Shown piece by piece: positions 16,303-25,572 of a stretch of DNA of 52,704 nt (position 1 is the first letter of the stretch; each line of letters begins with the position of its first letter). The position numbers and the translations under genes are program-made. Location: assembly GCA_944368815.1 (NCBI GenBank), contig CALVXD010000005.1, positions 1-52,704 of the forward strand, in the 5' to 3' direction. The DNA is from an uncultured Bacilli bacterium (lineage in GTDB: Bacteria; Bacillota_I; Bacilli_A; RF39; UBA660). The notes beneath the pieces are model-generated. The model searched no databases. It worked only from the letters and a program-made list of their open reading frames with translations, and had not been told where the DNA came from.

Positions 16303-18604
16303 CTTTAACTTTTAATTCTTCTAATTCTTTGTCATCATCATCTTTTTTCTTTGGCGCTTTAATGCTCTTTTTCTTTAAATATAACCATATTTGGTTAGAT
16401 ATAAATACTGAAGAATATAGACCCGCGATAAATCCAATTAATAATGCTATATTAAAGTTTATTATTTCTTTAGCTCCAAATAACATTAAACATATAACAG
16501 GAAGTATTGTAGTTACTGTTGTTAAAATACTTCTAAATAATGTAAGTCTAATAGAATCATCTACTATTTCTTCTAATTCTTTATCTTTAGGTAATCTATT
16601 TTTAAATTTGCTATTATATTTTTCTCTTATCATATCAAAAGTTACTATCGTAGCATTTATTGAGTATCCAATAATTGTTAGGATTGCCGCAATAAATATT
16701 GAAGTAATTTCAATATTAAATAATCCAAAGAATAATATTACAATTAAAGTATCATGTACTAAAGCAAGTACACCAGATACTGCATAATTAAATTTAAATC
16801 TAAAACTAATATATAAAATTATTCCAAGTGACGCTAATATTAGTGATATTATGGCATTTTTAGTAAGCTCTTGTTTTACTATTTGGCTAACTACATATAT
16901 ATCAGTAGTAGTATTAAAATCATTAGTTAATTTACTGTTTAAAGCATTTATTTCTTCTTTATTTAATACTTCATCAATTATTATTGTATAACTACTATTT
17001 GTTTTTTCTTCTTTTTTAAACGTATAATCTTTAATTATTTCTTCTTTTATTTCATTTATATTAGTATCATTATTAGTATTAACTGTAATATTAGTACCAC
17101 CAGTAAAATCTACTCCTAAATTAAATCCTGTGAATATTATTCCAATTACTGATATTAATATAACAGCAAAAGTTATACCAAAATATATTTTTCTATTTTT
17201 ATAGAATTGCAACTTCTTAAATGGAACATGAACTTCATCACTTTTAACTATTTGTTTTTTCTTAACTCCAATAAATAGCCATAATTTATTATTAAAGAAG
17301 TTAGAATTAACAAATAATCCTAATATAAATCTTGCGAAGAATATCATTATAATTACTGTTACTATTATATTAATAATAAGCATAGTTGCGAATCCTTTAA
17401 CAGAACTTTGTCCAAATATGAATAAGATAATAGCTGCAATTATTGTTGTTAAGTTAGCATCAATTATACTTGTAAATGATGATTTATTACCAACAAGGAA
17501 TGCTTCTTTTAAAGACGCACCTCTTTTTAATTGTTCTTTAATTCTTTCATAACTAATAACTGAAGCATCTACTGCCATTCCTATTCCTAAAAGCATTGCC
17601 GCAATTCCTGGAAGTGTTAATACTCCTTCAATTAGATAGAATATCAAGAATGATAGAATTGCATAAATTACAAGATTCATACTAGCAATAAGTCCTGAAA
17701 ACTTATATATAACAGTCATTAATATACATACAAGAGCGAGCCCAATAAAGCCTGCGATCATTGTATTTGTAAGTGATGCACTACCGTAAGTTGCTTCTAC
17801 TGTTCTTGATGATATTTCTTCTAATTTTGTAGGAAGTGCTCCTGAATTAATAAGTTCTACTAGACTCTTTGCTTCTTCTTCGGTAAAATTACCTTGAATA
17901 ATTACATCTGATGCAAAAGCTTCATTTACTGTAGCAGCTGATAAACATTTAGAATTGCTAAGCGATCCACAATTATCTTTTTCTTTCAAATAACTATCTT
18001 CACTAGCATCATAATCTAACCATATAACGATAACATTATTAGTCATATCTTTTACTTTATTAGTAACTTCATAAAAAGTATCTTTATCTTTAATAGATAA
18101 ACTAACAGCAGGTTTTCCATATTGGTCAGTTGTTACTTTAGCATTTCCCCCTAAAACAGAAGAAGTCATAAGTAAATTATCTGATGAATCTCTAAAGGAA
18201 AGAACTGCTGTTGAAGATATTGTTTCTCTTGCTTCTTCAACATTTTTAACACCTGCTAGGCGAATTCTTATATGATTTTCTCCCTCAATAGTAATTTCTG
18301 GTTCACTAACACCTAATATATCAATTCTTTTTAATATTGCTTTATAAGTGTTATATACCATATCACTATCTAATTCCTGTCCTTCTTCAAGGGGACTTAC
18401 TTCGTATAAAACTTCGAAGCCTCCTTGCAAGTCTAACCCATAATTTAAATTATTAAAAAGCGGTTTATAAGATAATACACAAGAAGATACTATACCTATA
18501 CATCCAATAATTCCTAATATGAATTTAACATTCTTATTTTTAACCCTAGCCATTACTATAAATAAAATGATGGCTACTACCAATATCCCTATTATAATTT
18601 CCAT
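16289..18604 (-). CDS. secDF: Protein translocase SecDF (fused SecD and SecF)
   Basis: Proton-driven membrane partner of SecYEG. In 771 aa it fuses SecD (about 1-440, with NYGLDLQGGFEVLYEV and the membrane motif GIAAMLLGIGMAVDASV) to SecF (about 470-760, with GVDFTGGTNI and IIGYSINATIVTFDMIRE). Twelve membrane segments are expected. Fused SecDF is usual in Bacilli. SD AAGGAG. The comN gene sits 14 bp upstream, as near Bacillus secDF. Confidence 0.97.
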   Translation of the reverse strand: MEIIIGILVVAIILFIVMARVKNKNVKFILGIIGCIGIVSSCVLSYKPLFNNLNYGLDLQGGFEVLYEVSPLEEGQELDSDMVYNTYKAILKRIDILGVSEPEITIEGENHIRIRLAGVKNVEEARETISSTAVLSFRDSSDNLLMTSSVLGGNAKVTTDQYGKPAVSLSIKDKDTFYEVTNKVKDMTNNVIVIWLDYDASEDSYLKEKDNCGSLSNSKCLSAATVNEAFASDVIIQGNFTEEEAKSLVELINSGALPTKLEEISSRTVEATYGSASLTNTMIAGFIGLALVCILMTVIYKFSGLIASMNLVIYAILSFLIFYLIEGVLTLPGIAAMLLGIGMAVDASVISYERIKEQLKRGASLKEAFLVGNKSSFTSIIDANLTTIIAAIILFIFGQSSVKGFATMLIINIIVTVIIMIFFARFILGLFVNSNFFNNKLWLFIGVKKKQIVKSDEVHVPFKKLQFYKNRKIYFGITFAVILISVIGIIFTGFNLGVDFTGGTNITVNTNNDTNINEIKEEIIKDYTFKKEEKTNSSYTIIIDEVLNKEEINALNSKLTNDFNTTTDIYVVSQIVKQELTKNAIISLILASLGIILYISFRFKFNYAVSGVLALVHDTLIVILFFGLFNIEITSIFIAAILTIIGYSINATIVTFDMIREKYNSKFKNRLPKDKELEEIVDDSIRLTLFRSILTTVTTILPVICLMLFGAKEIINFNIALLIGFIAGLYSSVFISNQIWLYLKKKSIKAPKKKDDDDKELEELKVKGINC

Positions 18605-18618
18605 AATTTTACTCCTTA

Positions 18619-18879
18619 CTATAATATTTCTTTTTCTTCTTTATTTAATTTATCTTTTAAATATTTATCAATTAATCTTTCTTCGACATTAATAATATCA
18701 TTAACCATTTCTGATATACATAAATTAATATCTTTACACCATTTATTAGTTCTTAAATAATTCCATATATCTTCTTTTTTTATATAATTATATTCACTAT
18801 TTCTAATAATTCGCATTTTAACATTTAAAGCAGGTACTAATGCTAAATATAATTCTTTCTGACTTTTATATTCATCCAT
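18619..18879 (-). CDS. comN: ComN-like post-transcriptional regulator
   Basis: An 86-aa protein resembling the small ComN (YrzD) family in length, charge and core pattern: NVKMRIIRNSEYNYIKKEDI, then WNYLRTNKW and a helix ISEMVNDIINVE. In Bacillus ComN acts on comE mRNA and lies near secDF and spoVB, which is the same neighbourhood as here. The family call is by pattern and context. It is interesting that comEA-comEC lies just beyond secDF in this genome. SD GGTGAA. Confidence 0.7.
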   Translation of the reverse strand: MDEYKSQKELYLALVPALNVKMRIIRNSEYNYIKKEDIWNYLRTNKWCKDINLCISEMVNDIINVEERLIDKYLKDKLNKEEKEIL

Positions 18880-18937
18880 ACTTATTCACCAATAACATTA
18901 TATACTATTTTAGTTATTTTTAAAAGACTTAAAATAA

Positions 18938-18964
18938 AGAAAAAGAAGTAAGTTTTATCTTCTT
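18938..18964 (-). terminator. Intrinsic terminator after the coiled-coil protein gene
   Basis: Minus-strand 6-bp stem AAGAAG/CTTCTT (18959-18964, 18943-18948) with a 10-nt loop holding the stop codon (18955-18957), then a T-rich tail. Confidence 0.6.
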
Positions 18965-19497
18965 CTTCCCTGATTATTTTTACCAGCAAAATATTTATTT
19001 ATTAATTCTTCTAATTCTTCATTTGAAAAATTTCGTATGTATTGGTTACTTGATTGCTTCTCACTTAATATTTGATAAAAATCTTTTAAATTAATTGAAG
19101 GATATTTACCTAAAATCTCTTGTACAAAACTTTCCAAACTTTCATATTTTTTAGGCAAATGACTTTCTAATCTTTGAAGTTCTTGCTCTAATGAATATTG
19201 TGAATCCTTAGACGCTGATTTTTGTCTTCCTAATTCTCTATCCAAAAAATATTGACTAGTAGCATAATCCATTGCTCTTTTTTTATCTGCTTGTTCTAAT
19301 AAAAATTGGTTAGTACTAACATCCTTTAAAAATTCTCTATCTTGTCTTGCTCTATCAAAAGCTGCATCTGCTTCTTTTCTTCTCATTTCTGCTTCCAATT
19401 TTTGATCAAAATATTTAGCCTTTTCTTCTTTTCTTCTTATTTCCTCTTCGACCATTTTATCATTATATGCTTTTCTTTCATTAGATTCATAACTCAT
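18955..19497 (-). CDS. Charged coiled-coil protein of unknown function
   Basis: A 180-aa soluble protein. Residues 1-110 form a long, highly charged helix with repeated E-x-R-R-K-E units (EEEIRRKEEKAK, EAEMRRKEADAA) and a repeated F/YFLDR-like unit (REFLKDVSTNQFLLEQA, TSQYFLDREL). Residues 115-170 look like a compact helical domain (YESLESFVQEILGKYPSI, NEELEELINKYF). It ends in GRRR. No family recognised. It has its own strong promoter and terminator. Confidence 0.75.
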   Translation of the reverse strand: MSYESNERKAYNDKMVEEEIRRKEEKAKYFDQKLEAEMRRKEADAAFDRARQDREFLKDVSTNQFLLEQADKKRAMDYATSQYFLDRELGRQKSASKDSQYSLEQELQRLESHLPKKYESLESFVQEILGKYPSINLKDFYQILSEKQSSNQYIRNFSNEELEELINKYFAGKNNQGRRR

Positions 19498-19517
19498 ATA
19501 AAATACCTCCTAAACAA

Positions 19518-19546
19518 ATTATAATATATTTTTTTTAATTTATCAA
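19518..19546 (-). promoter_or_regulatory. Promoter of the coiled-coil protein gene
   Basis: Minus-strand -35 TTGATA (19541-19546), 17-bp spacer, -10 TATAAT (19518-19523), then SD AGGAGGT before the ATG. Confidence 0.8.
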
Positions 19547-19593
19547 GTTGCTATTTTTTTCTATATTATTTCATATATTTAATTGGTGATACA

Positions 19594-20892
19594 ATGAAAA
19601 GCAAATTTATTAAATCTACTATTATCTTAATAATTGGAGGCTTTATTACTAAAATACTTAGTATGGTAATTAGAATTGTTTTAACTAGAGTTGTATCTAC
19701 TGAAGGTATTGGACTATATATGTTAGTTCTACCTACCTTTAATTTATTTATAACTTTATCAACATTAGGTCTTCCTACTTCTATATCAAAACTTGTCAGT
19801 GAAAACACTAGAAGTAATAAAAAAATAGTATTATCTACTATTCCTATTACTTTAGTATTTAATATAATTTTAATGTTTATTTTATTTATAATTGCTCCAT
19901 TTTTATCAAAATATTTAATTAATAATACGGATACTTATTATCCTATTATGGCTATTGGATTAACTCTTCCTTTTATATGCTTATCAGGAATATTAAAAGG
20001 ATTTTTCTTTGGTAAAGAGAAAATGTTTCCCCATACTCTATCTAATATAGTAGAACAAATAGTAAGACTCTTATTAACTATATTCTTTATTCCTAGTTTA
20101 CTTAAATATGGACTAAATATTGCTATTACTGGTGTTGTATTAATTAATATAGTTAGTGAATTTGCTAGTTCCATTACTATGTTATTATTTATGCCTAAAC
20201 ACGTAAAAATTAATAAAGAAGACTTTAAATATAATAAATATATTGTTAAAGATTTACTTAGTATTAGTATCCCTACTACTTCATCAAGATTTATTGGATC
20301 TATTTCTTATTTTTTAGAGCCTATTATTTTATCATTTGTACTACTTAGTGTGGGATACTCTAACGAATATATTACTTTTGAATATGGGGTAATTAACGGT
20401 TATGTATTTCCTATTTTACTTCTCCCTTCATTTTTTACTATGGCTATATCTAATGCTCTACTTCCTGTTGTATCTAATTCTTACTATCATAGAAATTATA
20501 ATTATACTAAAAGTAAAATTAAACAAGCAATTATGTTTTCTTTATTAATAGGTATTCCTTGTACATTAATATTTATATTTATTCCCGAAGTACCTTTAAA
20601 ATTTATATATAATACTACTTTAGGCGTTAACTATATAAAAATAATCGCACCATTCTTTATTCTTCATTATATCCAAGCACCACTTACTTCAACATTACTT
20701 GCTATGGGTAAAGCAAAAGATGCCATGTATGGAACTTTAATTGGTAGTATTATTAGAACTATATTACTAGGAGTCATCTCTTACTTAAAAGTAGGAATAT
20801 GGGGACTTATTATTGCTTCTATATCTAATGTATTATTCGTAACAATTCACCATATTTATTATGTAAATAAGTATTTAAAAAAAGAATATTAA
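19594..20892 (+). CDS. SpoVB/MurJ-like polysaccharide flippase
   Basis: A 432-aa membrane protein with 12 or more hydrophobic segments, of the MOP/MviN superfamily (stage V sporulation protein B and RfbX-like flippases). Family stretches include [19 protein letters not shown] at the start, [14 protein letters not shown] [15 protein letters not shown] and [13 protein letters not shown]. It probably flips a lipid-linked cell-envelope precursor. The secDF-comN-spoVB neighbourhood supports the SpoVB branch, but a general MurJ or O-unit flippase is possible. SD GGTGAT; one of only three plus-strand genes. Its stop overlaps the glyS stop. Confidence 0.85.
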   Translation: MKSKFIKSTIILIIGGFITKILSMVIRIVLTRVVSTEGIGLYMLVLPTFNLFITLSTLGLPTSISKLVSENTRSNKKIVLSTIPITLVFNIILMFILFIIAPFLSKYLINNTDTYYPIMAIGLTLPFICLSGILKGFFFGKEKMFPHTLSNIVEQIVRLLLTIFFIPSLLKYGLNIAITGVVLINIVSEFASSITMLLFMPKHVKINKEDFKYNKYIVKDLLSISIPTTSSRFIGSISYFLEPIILSFVLLSVGYSNEYITFEYGVINGYVFPILLLPSFFTMAISNALLPVVSNSYYHRNYNYTKSKIKQAIMFSLLIGIPCTLIFIFIPEVPLKFIYNTTLGVNYIKIIAPFFILHYIQAPLTSTLLAMGKAKDAMYGTLIGSIIRTILLGVISYLKVGIWGLIIASISNVLFVTIHHIYYVNKYLKKEY

Positions 20893-20907
20893 AATTCAAT
20901 ATTCTTT
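20875..20907. terminator. Bidirectional terminator shared by spoVB-like gene and glyS
   Basis: A 10-bp stem AAAGAATATT/AATATTCTTT (20881-20890, 20898-20907) with a 7-nt loop. On the minus strand it is followed by a long T-run; on plus the tail is CTTAT. Both convergent stop codons (20889-20892) fall inside it. Confidence 0.85.
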
Positions 20908-22262
20908 CTTATATATTCTTCTACTTCATCTAATTTTAAAGTAATTTGTTTCATAGTATCTCTTTCTCTTATAGTTACAGTTCCTTCATTTAATGTATTA
21001 TCGTCTATTGTTATACAATATGGAGTACCTATCATATCTTGTCTTCTATATCTTTTACCAATAGAGGCTGTTTCATCATAAGATACCATAAAATGTTTAG
21101 ATAGTTTCTTATATATTTCTTTAGCTTTTTCTGTATGAAATTTCTTAACTAAAGGAAGTACTGCTACTTTATATGGTGCTAGATATGGATGTATTTTTAA
21201 TACTTCTCTTTCACTTCCATCTTCCAAAGTTTCAACATTATATGCTTCACATAATACTGTTAAGAAGAGTCTTTCTAATCCTAAAGAAGGTTCTATTACG
21301 TAAGGAATATATTTTTCATTAGTTTCTGGGTCTAAATATTCTTGACTTACATTAGAGTACTTCTCGTGTTGTGATAAATCATAATTAGTTCTACTTGCTA
21401 TTCCCCATAGTTCTCCAAATCCAAATGGGAATAAATATTCAATATCAGTAGTAGCATTACTATAGAACGATAATTCTTCTTTAGAGTGATCTCTAAGTCT
21501 TAAATGTTCTTCACTAATACCTAGACTAATTAAGAAATTCTTACAATATTCTTTATAATGTTTAAACCAATCAAGTTCTGTACCTGGCTTACAGAAAAAT
21601 TCAAGTTCCATTTGTTCAAACTCTCTAACTCTAAATATAAAGTTTCCTGGTGTTATTTCATTTCTAAAACTTTTACCTACTTGAGCTATTCCAAAAGGCA
21701 CTTTTAATCTCATACTTCTTTGAACACTTAAAAAGTTAGCAAATATACCTTGAGCAGTTTCTGGTCTTAAATATATAGTACTTTTAGAGTCTTCTGTTAC
21801 TCCTTGAAATGTTTTAAACATTAAATTAAATTGTCTTATCTCAGTATAATCTAATTTACCACAATTAGGACATACTATATTATGTTCTTTTATGTAATTG
21901 ATTAATTCTTCATTAGACATACCACCGGCATCAATATGATCGTGTTCCTCAATTAATTTGTCCGCTCTATGTCTTGTTTTGCAATGCTTACAATCAATTA
22001 AAGGATCTGAAAAAGTAGTTAAATGTCCACTTGCTTCCCATACTTTTGGATTCATAAGTATTGCTGAATCAAGTCCTACATTATTTTCATCTTCTTGAAC
22101 AAATTTCTTTAACCAAGCATTTTTTAAATTGTTTTTAATAAGCATACCAATTGGTCCATAGTCCCAAGTATTAGATAATCCTCCATATATTTCACTTCCT
22201 TGAAATATAATTCCATTTTGCTTGCAATAACTAACAAGCTTATCCATAGTTAATTTTTCCAT
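20889..22262 (-). CDS. glyS: Glycyl-tRNA synthetase (single-chain, dimeric type)
   Basis: Charges tRNA-Gly. About 457 aa, class II, with [18 protein letters not shown] (motif region near residue 20), motif 2 region [21 protein letters not shown] and motif 3 SLGLERLFL, plus a C-terminal anticodon-binding domain ([25 protein letters not shown]). An insert with CKHC and CPNC could bind zinc. I chose the ATG at 22262, since the longer frame begins with a TTG inside the leader and the SD AAGGAAGGA is well placed for this ATG. Regulated by the T-box just upstream. Confidence 0.97.
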   Translation of the reverse strand: MEKLTMDKLVSYCKQNGIIFQGSEIYGGLSNTWDYGPIGMLIKNNLKNAWLKKFVQEDENNVGLDSAILMNPKVWEASGHLTTFSDPLIDCKHCKTRHRADKLIEEHDHIDAGGMSNEELINYIKEHNIVCPNCGKLDYTEIRQFNLMFKTFQGVTEDSKSTIYLRPETAQGIFANFLSVQRSMRLKVPFGIAQVGKSFRNEITPGNFIFRVREFEQMELEFFCKPGTELDWFKHYKEYCKNFLISLGISEEHLRLRDHSKEELSFYSNATTDIEYLFPFGFGELWGIASRTNYDLSQHEKYSNVSQEYLDPETNEKYIPYVIEPSLGLERLFLTVLCEAYNVETLEDGSEREVLKIHPYLAPYKVAVLPLVKKFHTEKAKEIYKKLSKHFMVSYDETASIGKRYRRQDMIGTPYCITIDDNTLNEGTVTIRERDTMKQITLKLDEVEEYIRKNIEF

Positions 22263-22270
22263 ATTATCAT

Positions 22271-22396
22271 CCTTCCTTATATACAAACAAAAAGATTCTT
22301 ACAATATAAGGACGACATACGCCGCGGTTCCACCTTATTTATTCATAAGAATCTCTTTATATATATAGCTCCGAGTTTCCAAGCTCATCTTCGCTT
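22271..22396 (-). promoter_or_regulatory. T-box leader of glyS with very short Stem I
   Basis: The T-box sequence AAGGTGGAACCGCG is at 22323-22336. The antiterminator pairs ATAAGG (22333-22338) with CCTTAT (about 22306-22311). A 9-bp helix AGATTCTTA/TAAGAATCT (22346-22354, 22293-22301) followed by TTTTTG could terminate. CCTTATAT (22304-22311) is also fully complementary to ATATAAGG (22275-22282), which runs into the SD, so translational sequestration is possible. Only about 55 nt separate the upstream stop from this domain, enough for a small hairpin (AGC, GAG/CUC, GCU) with GGA in its internal loop as possible specifier, not for a canonical Stem I. Confidence 0.85.
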
Positions 22397-22942
22397 TTAA
22401 CTTATTTTCCTTATTTTATTACTTAAATTTATTTGTCTATGTTTTTCTACTTCTAAACAAAAATTATAATATTCACTGTATATCGGAACTAATTCCTTAT
22501 CTAAAATTAAATTGACAATTAATTTTTCGATTAATTCCAATAAGTCTGATGAAAATGTAGACCTATAATTTAATACAAAATCTTTTCTTTTTGTATCAAT
22601 GCTTTTTCTTGTACTTAAGCTATTATAAGTGCGTATATTTTTTATTTCTTTTTTTCCTACATTAATAGGAAGCGAAATTGCAACATTTCCAATTAATAAA
22701 GATATATTCTTTATAGTTTTAACTTTTTCTTCAAATTTTATTATATCTTTGTATTCAATTAATAATTGGCATCCTACAACACCAGGTAACATTGAAATAA
22801 TAGAATACTCAACACCATTATATTTAAAAACATCATTTTGGGTTCCAATAATATTTTCAGTATTAATTTTTTCAATTCTTAACTTATCAATAATTGTTAA
22901 CAAATCACCATCTATTACATTTGTAGTATTACTTTCTTTCAT
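22397..22942 (-). CDS. Conserved-looking protein of unknown function, upstream of glyS
   Basis: About 181 aa from the ATG at 22942 (MKESNTTN), chosen because a promoter with extended -10 at 22959-22964 lies immediately upstream, so the longer frame (to 22990) would start before the transcript. The protein has a beta-rich N-half (FKYNGVEYSIISMLPGVVG, NVAISLPINVGKK) and a helical C-half (SSDLLELIEKLIVNLIL). No family recognised. It is followed directly by the glyS T-box and so probably shares a transcript with glyS. Confidence 0.7.
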   Translation of the reverse strand: MKESNTTNVIDGDLLTIIDKLRIEKINTENIIGTQNDVFKYNGVEYSIISMLPGVVGCQLLIEYKDIIKFEEKVKTIKNISLLIGNVAISLPINVGKKEIKNIRTYNSLSTRKSIDTKRKDFVLNYRSTFSSDLLELIEKLIVNLILDKELVPIYSEYYNFCLEVEKHRQINLSNKIRKIS

Positions 22943-22958
22943 TTCCATCACTTGAAAA

Positions 22959-22987
22959 ATTATAACATATTCCTTAGAAAAAGGCAA
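22959..22987 (-). promoter_or_regulatory. Promoter before the unknown gene and glyS
   Basis: Minus-strand -35 TTGCCT (22982-22987), 17-bp spacer, extended -10 TGTTATAAT (hexamer 22959-22964). It lies within and just after the end of the PAP2-like gene. Confidence 0.7.
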
Positions 22988-23417
22988 CATGTAATATACA
23001 AGTTAATATTATGCCTGTTATAGCCCCCATCAATACTTCAATTGGTTTATGACCTATTTTTTCTTTTAAAGTTTCAAATCCATTTTTTAAATGAGCTTTT
23101 TCAGCAAGTTCATTTATTATTTCTGCTTGTTTACCAGTTTCATATCTTATTCCCATCGCATCATACATTACAATCAAACTAAATATCAAACTTATTGCAA
23201 ATTGTGCTGAACTTACACCGTAATCTATATACATAAGTGTTGTAAGTGAAATTACTATAACAGTATGTGCTGATGGCATACCACCTGCTCCACTAAATAA
23301 TCTTTCAAGCGAAAACTTTTTTGTACTTATTGTTTCAATAATAGTTTTTATAATTTGAGCAATAATTACTGATATAAAAGGTATTAAAAGATATTTATAT
23401 TCTTCCATATTTAACAC
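22974..23417 (-). CDS. Divergent PAP2 family membrane protein (YuiD/DUF212 type)
   Basis: A 147-aa membrane protein with about four hydrophobic segments and the divergent PAP2 motifs GGMPSAHTVIVISLTT and MYDAMGIRYETGKQAEIIN. The SAH histidine and the final GHKPIEVLMG stretch fit the acid-phosphatase/vanadium-peroxidase related fold. The substrate is unknown; lipid phosphate hydrolysis is a guess by fold. It begins 3 bp after recO ends, so both are likely co-transcribed. Confidence 0.85.
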   Translation of the reverse strand: MLNMEEYKYLLIPFISVIIAQIIKTIIETISTKKFSLERLFSGAGGMPSAHTVIVISLTTLMYIDYGVSSAQFAISLIFSLIVMYDAMGIRYETGKQAEIINELAEKAHLKNGFETLKEKIGHKPIEVLMGAITGIILTCILHVAFF

Positions 23418-23420
23418 ATC

Positions 23421-24152
23421 CTAACTAATCTTATTTAAAAACTGTTTACTTTTCAAATATAAACCCGAATATCGATCATAATAATCATCAATAAACATAT
23501 TTAATTCTTTTTTTATGTTCTCTGATATTTCTAATTTCTCAATCTTAGAAATGTCTACATAATAAAACATTCTTAACAATTTAATAGTCTTTATATTAAC
23601 TATTTTTTCGTTATTTAGACAATTTTTGCAAAGATAACCACCACGATAACTAGAAATAGTCACAATATCAGATGTATTATGACAATTTACACATTTATCT
23701 ATACAAGGTCTTATTCCTAGATAATCTAACATTTTTAATTCTAAAATATTGGTAATTACTAATGGATCAAAACCTTCATTTATTTTAATTAAACTAGCTA
23801 TATAATTAGAATATATCTCTTTATTTTGTTCATGTTTATAAACTTGATTAACTAAATCTGTTAAATATATTGAATAACTCATTTTTATTAAGTCTTTCTT
23901 TATATTTTTAAAACTATCAATTAAATCTACTTCAATTAATGAAGAAAGATTATCGCGATAATTAATATGAAAATAACCATAAGTAAGCTTACTTGTAAGT
24001 CCCATATAAGGACTTTTTGGGCGCATTGCACCTTTTGCTACTATACCAATAAGTCCATCTTCTTTAGTTAAAACATTAATAATTTTACTTGTTTCATGAT
24101 ATGGTATTTCACTTATTACTATTCCTTCTACTTTCTTTATCAAATTAATCAC
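23421..24152 (-). CDS. recO: DNA repair protein RecO
   Basis: Recombination mediator that loads RecA with RecR/RecF. 243 aa with an N-terminal OB fold (KVEGIVISEIPYHETSKII, then GIVAKGAMRPKSPYMG) and a helical C-terminal domain with a zinc motif of C-x2-C pairs (CVNC and CKNC, near residues 155-182). The longest frame starts at a GTG (24152); a TTG at 24143 has the better-placed SD-like GAGTGAT, so the true start may be nine bases downstream. Sits between era/yqzL and the PAP2-like gene, as in Bacilli. Confidence 0.93.
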   Translation of the reverse strand: MINLIKKVEGIVISEIPYHETSKIINVLTKEDGLIGIVAKGAMRPKSPYMGLTSKLTYGYFHINYRDNLSSLIEVDLIDSFKNIKKDLIKMSYSIYLTDLVNQVYKHEQNKEIYSNYIASLIKINEGFDPLVITNILELKMLDYLGIRPCIDKCVNCHNTSDIVTISSYRGGYLCKNCLNNEKIVNIKTIKLLRMFYYVDISKIEKLEISENIKKELNMFIDDYYDRYSGLYLKSKQFLNKIS

Positions 24153-24158
24153 TCTTTA

Positions 24159-24236
24159 CTACATTTTCTTATATTCTAAATAATATTCAATTTTTCCAGT
24201 TTCTTTAAATTTTTTCCATAGTTCTTTTTTAGTCAT
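24159..24236 (-). CDS. yqzL: YqzL-like microprotein (25 aa)
   Basis: A 25-codon gene between era and recO: ATG, then TKKELWKKFKETGKIEYYLE, ending YKKM. The pattern W-K-x-F-x-x-T-G-x-I-x-x-Y-L-x-Y is the YqzL core, and YqzL lies between recO and era in Bacillus. SD is GAGGTGAT. It is about half the Bacillus length as I recall it. Function unknown. Confidence 0.8.
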   Translation of the reverse strand: MTKKELWKKFKETGKIEYYLEYKKM

Positions 24237-24277
24237 TTTTATCACCTCTATTATATATTGAGGTAATAATATATTTT

Positions 24278-25168
24278 TTATTCATTATTAAAGTCTTTAA
24301 ATCCAATTTCATTTAATATTTTATCTTTATCACGCCATTTAGGTATTACTTTAACAAATAAGTCTAAATAAACTTTTTTATTTAATAACTCTTCAATATC
24401 TTTTCTGGCTCTAATTCCTATTTCTTTTATCATACTTCCATTTTTACCAATAATTATCTTTTTTAAATTATCTCTATCTACTATAATAGATGCATTAATT
24501 ATAATCGCGTTATTATCTTCTTCAATATTTTCGACAATGCAAGTAGTAGAATGAGGAACTTCTTCATTAGTAAGTTCTAATACTTTTTCTCTAATGTACT
24601 CACTTATCATAAAAGTAACATCTACATTAGTAACTGTATTATCATCAAAATATTTTATTGTATCAGGTAGATATTTTTTTAACACATCTATTAAGTGACT
24701 CACATTTTCTCTTTTTAATGCTGAAACGGGAACTATCTCATCAAAATTATACAAGTCTTTGTATTCATCTATTTTCAATAATATTTCCTCTTTAGGTAAT
24801 TTATCAATTTTATTTAAAATTAATATTACTGGTTTATTAATTTCTTTAAACATTTCTATTATAAATTTATCTCCAGATCCTAACTTTTCAGTTATATCTA
24901 CTAGAAATAAAATAATGTCTACATCATTTATTGAAAAGAATGCTTGTTTATTTAAAACTTTTCCTAATTTATGTTTAGCTTTATGTATTCCTGGAGTATC
25001 TACGAATACCATTTGATAGTCTCCATCAGTATATATTCCTTGTATATTATTTCTTGTTGTTTGAGGTTTATTTGAAGTAATCGCAACTTTTCTTCCAATT
25101 ATACTATTTAATAATGTGCTTTTCCCGACATTAGGTCTTCCTACTAATCCAATAAATCCACTTTTCAT
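24278..25168 (-). CDS. era: GTPase Era
   Basis: Essential GTPase that binds 16S rRNA and assists 30S maturation. 296 aa with G1 GRPNVGKST (about 10-18), G2 around TTRNNIQGIY, G3 DTPG, G4 NKID, G5 SAL, and a C-terminal KH domain with IIGKNGSMIKEIGIRARKD. SD AGGAGG. It follows cdd by 14 bp and precedes yqzL/recO. Confidence 0.97.
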   Translation of the reverse strand: MKSGFIGLVGRPNVGKSTLLNSIIGRKVAITSNKPQTTRNNIQGIYTDGDYQMVFVDTPGIHKAKHKLGKVLNKQAFFSINDVDIILFLVDITEKLGSGDKFIIEMFKEINKPVILILNKIDKLPKEEILLKIDEYKDLYNFDEIVPVSALKRENVSHLIDVLKKYLPDTIKYFDDNTVTNVDVTFMISEYIREKVLELTNEEVPHSTTCIVENIEEDNNAIIINASIIVDRDNLKKIIIGKNGSMIKEIGIRARKDIEELLNKKVYLDLFVKVIPKWRDKDKILNEIGFKDFNNE

Positions 25169-25182
25169 AAAAACCTCCTGTA

Positions 25183-25572
25183 CTAAACATCTAAGTCTTC
25201 ACTATCAAAAGGTAGAGGGCATAATTTTTCTTTTGTATATGTCTTAAATTCACCTTTATTATTATATAAAATTATTTCTGTGTCATTATTAAAAAATTCG
25301 CTAAATACTTGTCTACACATAAAACAACAACTACTTATTTTAGGACTATCTACCATTACATGTAATCTTTTAAAGTCACCTTTTCTATATCCTTCACTTA
25401 CTGCTTTAAATATAGCTACCCTCTCAGCACATACAGTTGCACCATATGATGCATTTTCAATATTAACACCAGTATAAATATTATTATCAGTAGTTTCTAA
25501 TATTGCACTTACTCTAAATTTTGAATATGGTGCATAAGCCTTATTTAATAATTCTAATAATTTGTCTTTCAT
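25183..25572 (-). CDS. cdd: Cytidine deaminase
   Basis: Deaminates cytidine and deoxycytidine to uridines in pyrimidine salvage. 129 aa, the length of the tetrameric bacterial enzyme. The zinc site is CAE (VCAERVAIF) with the downstream CFMC pair; the usual P-C-G-x-C-R-Q is here S-C-C-F-M-C-R-Q, a slightly unusual variant but with both cysteine ligands. Substrate motif NIENASYGATVCAE is present. It overlaps dgkA by 4 bp. Confidence 0.95.
   Translation of the reverse strand: MKDKLLELLNKAYAPYSKFRVSAILETTDNNIYTGVNIENASYGATVCAERVAIFKAVSEGYRKGDFKRLHVMVDSPKISSCCFMCRQVFSEFFNNDTEIILYNNKGEFKTYTKEKLCPLPFDSEDLDV

Noticed and set aside
16329..16787. 152-codon plus-strand frame inside secDF
   Set aside because: It is exactly antisense to the SecF region with strongly conserved protein motifs on the minus strand; no SD or known fold.
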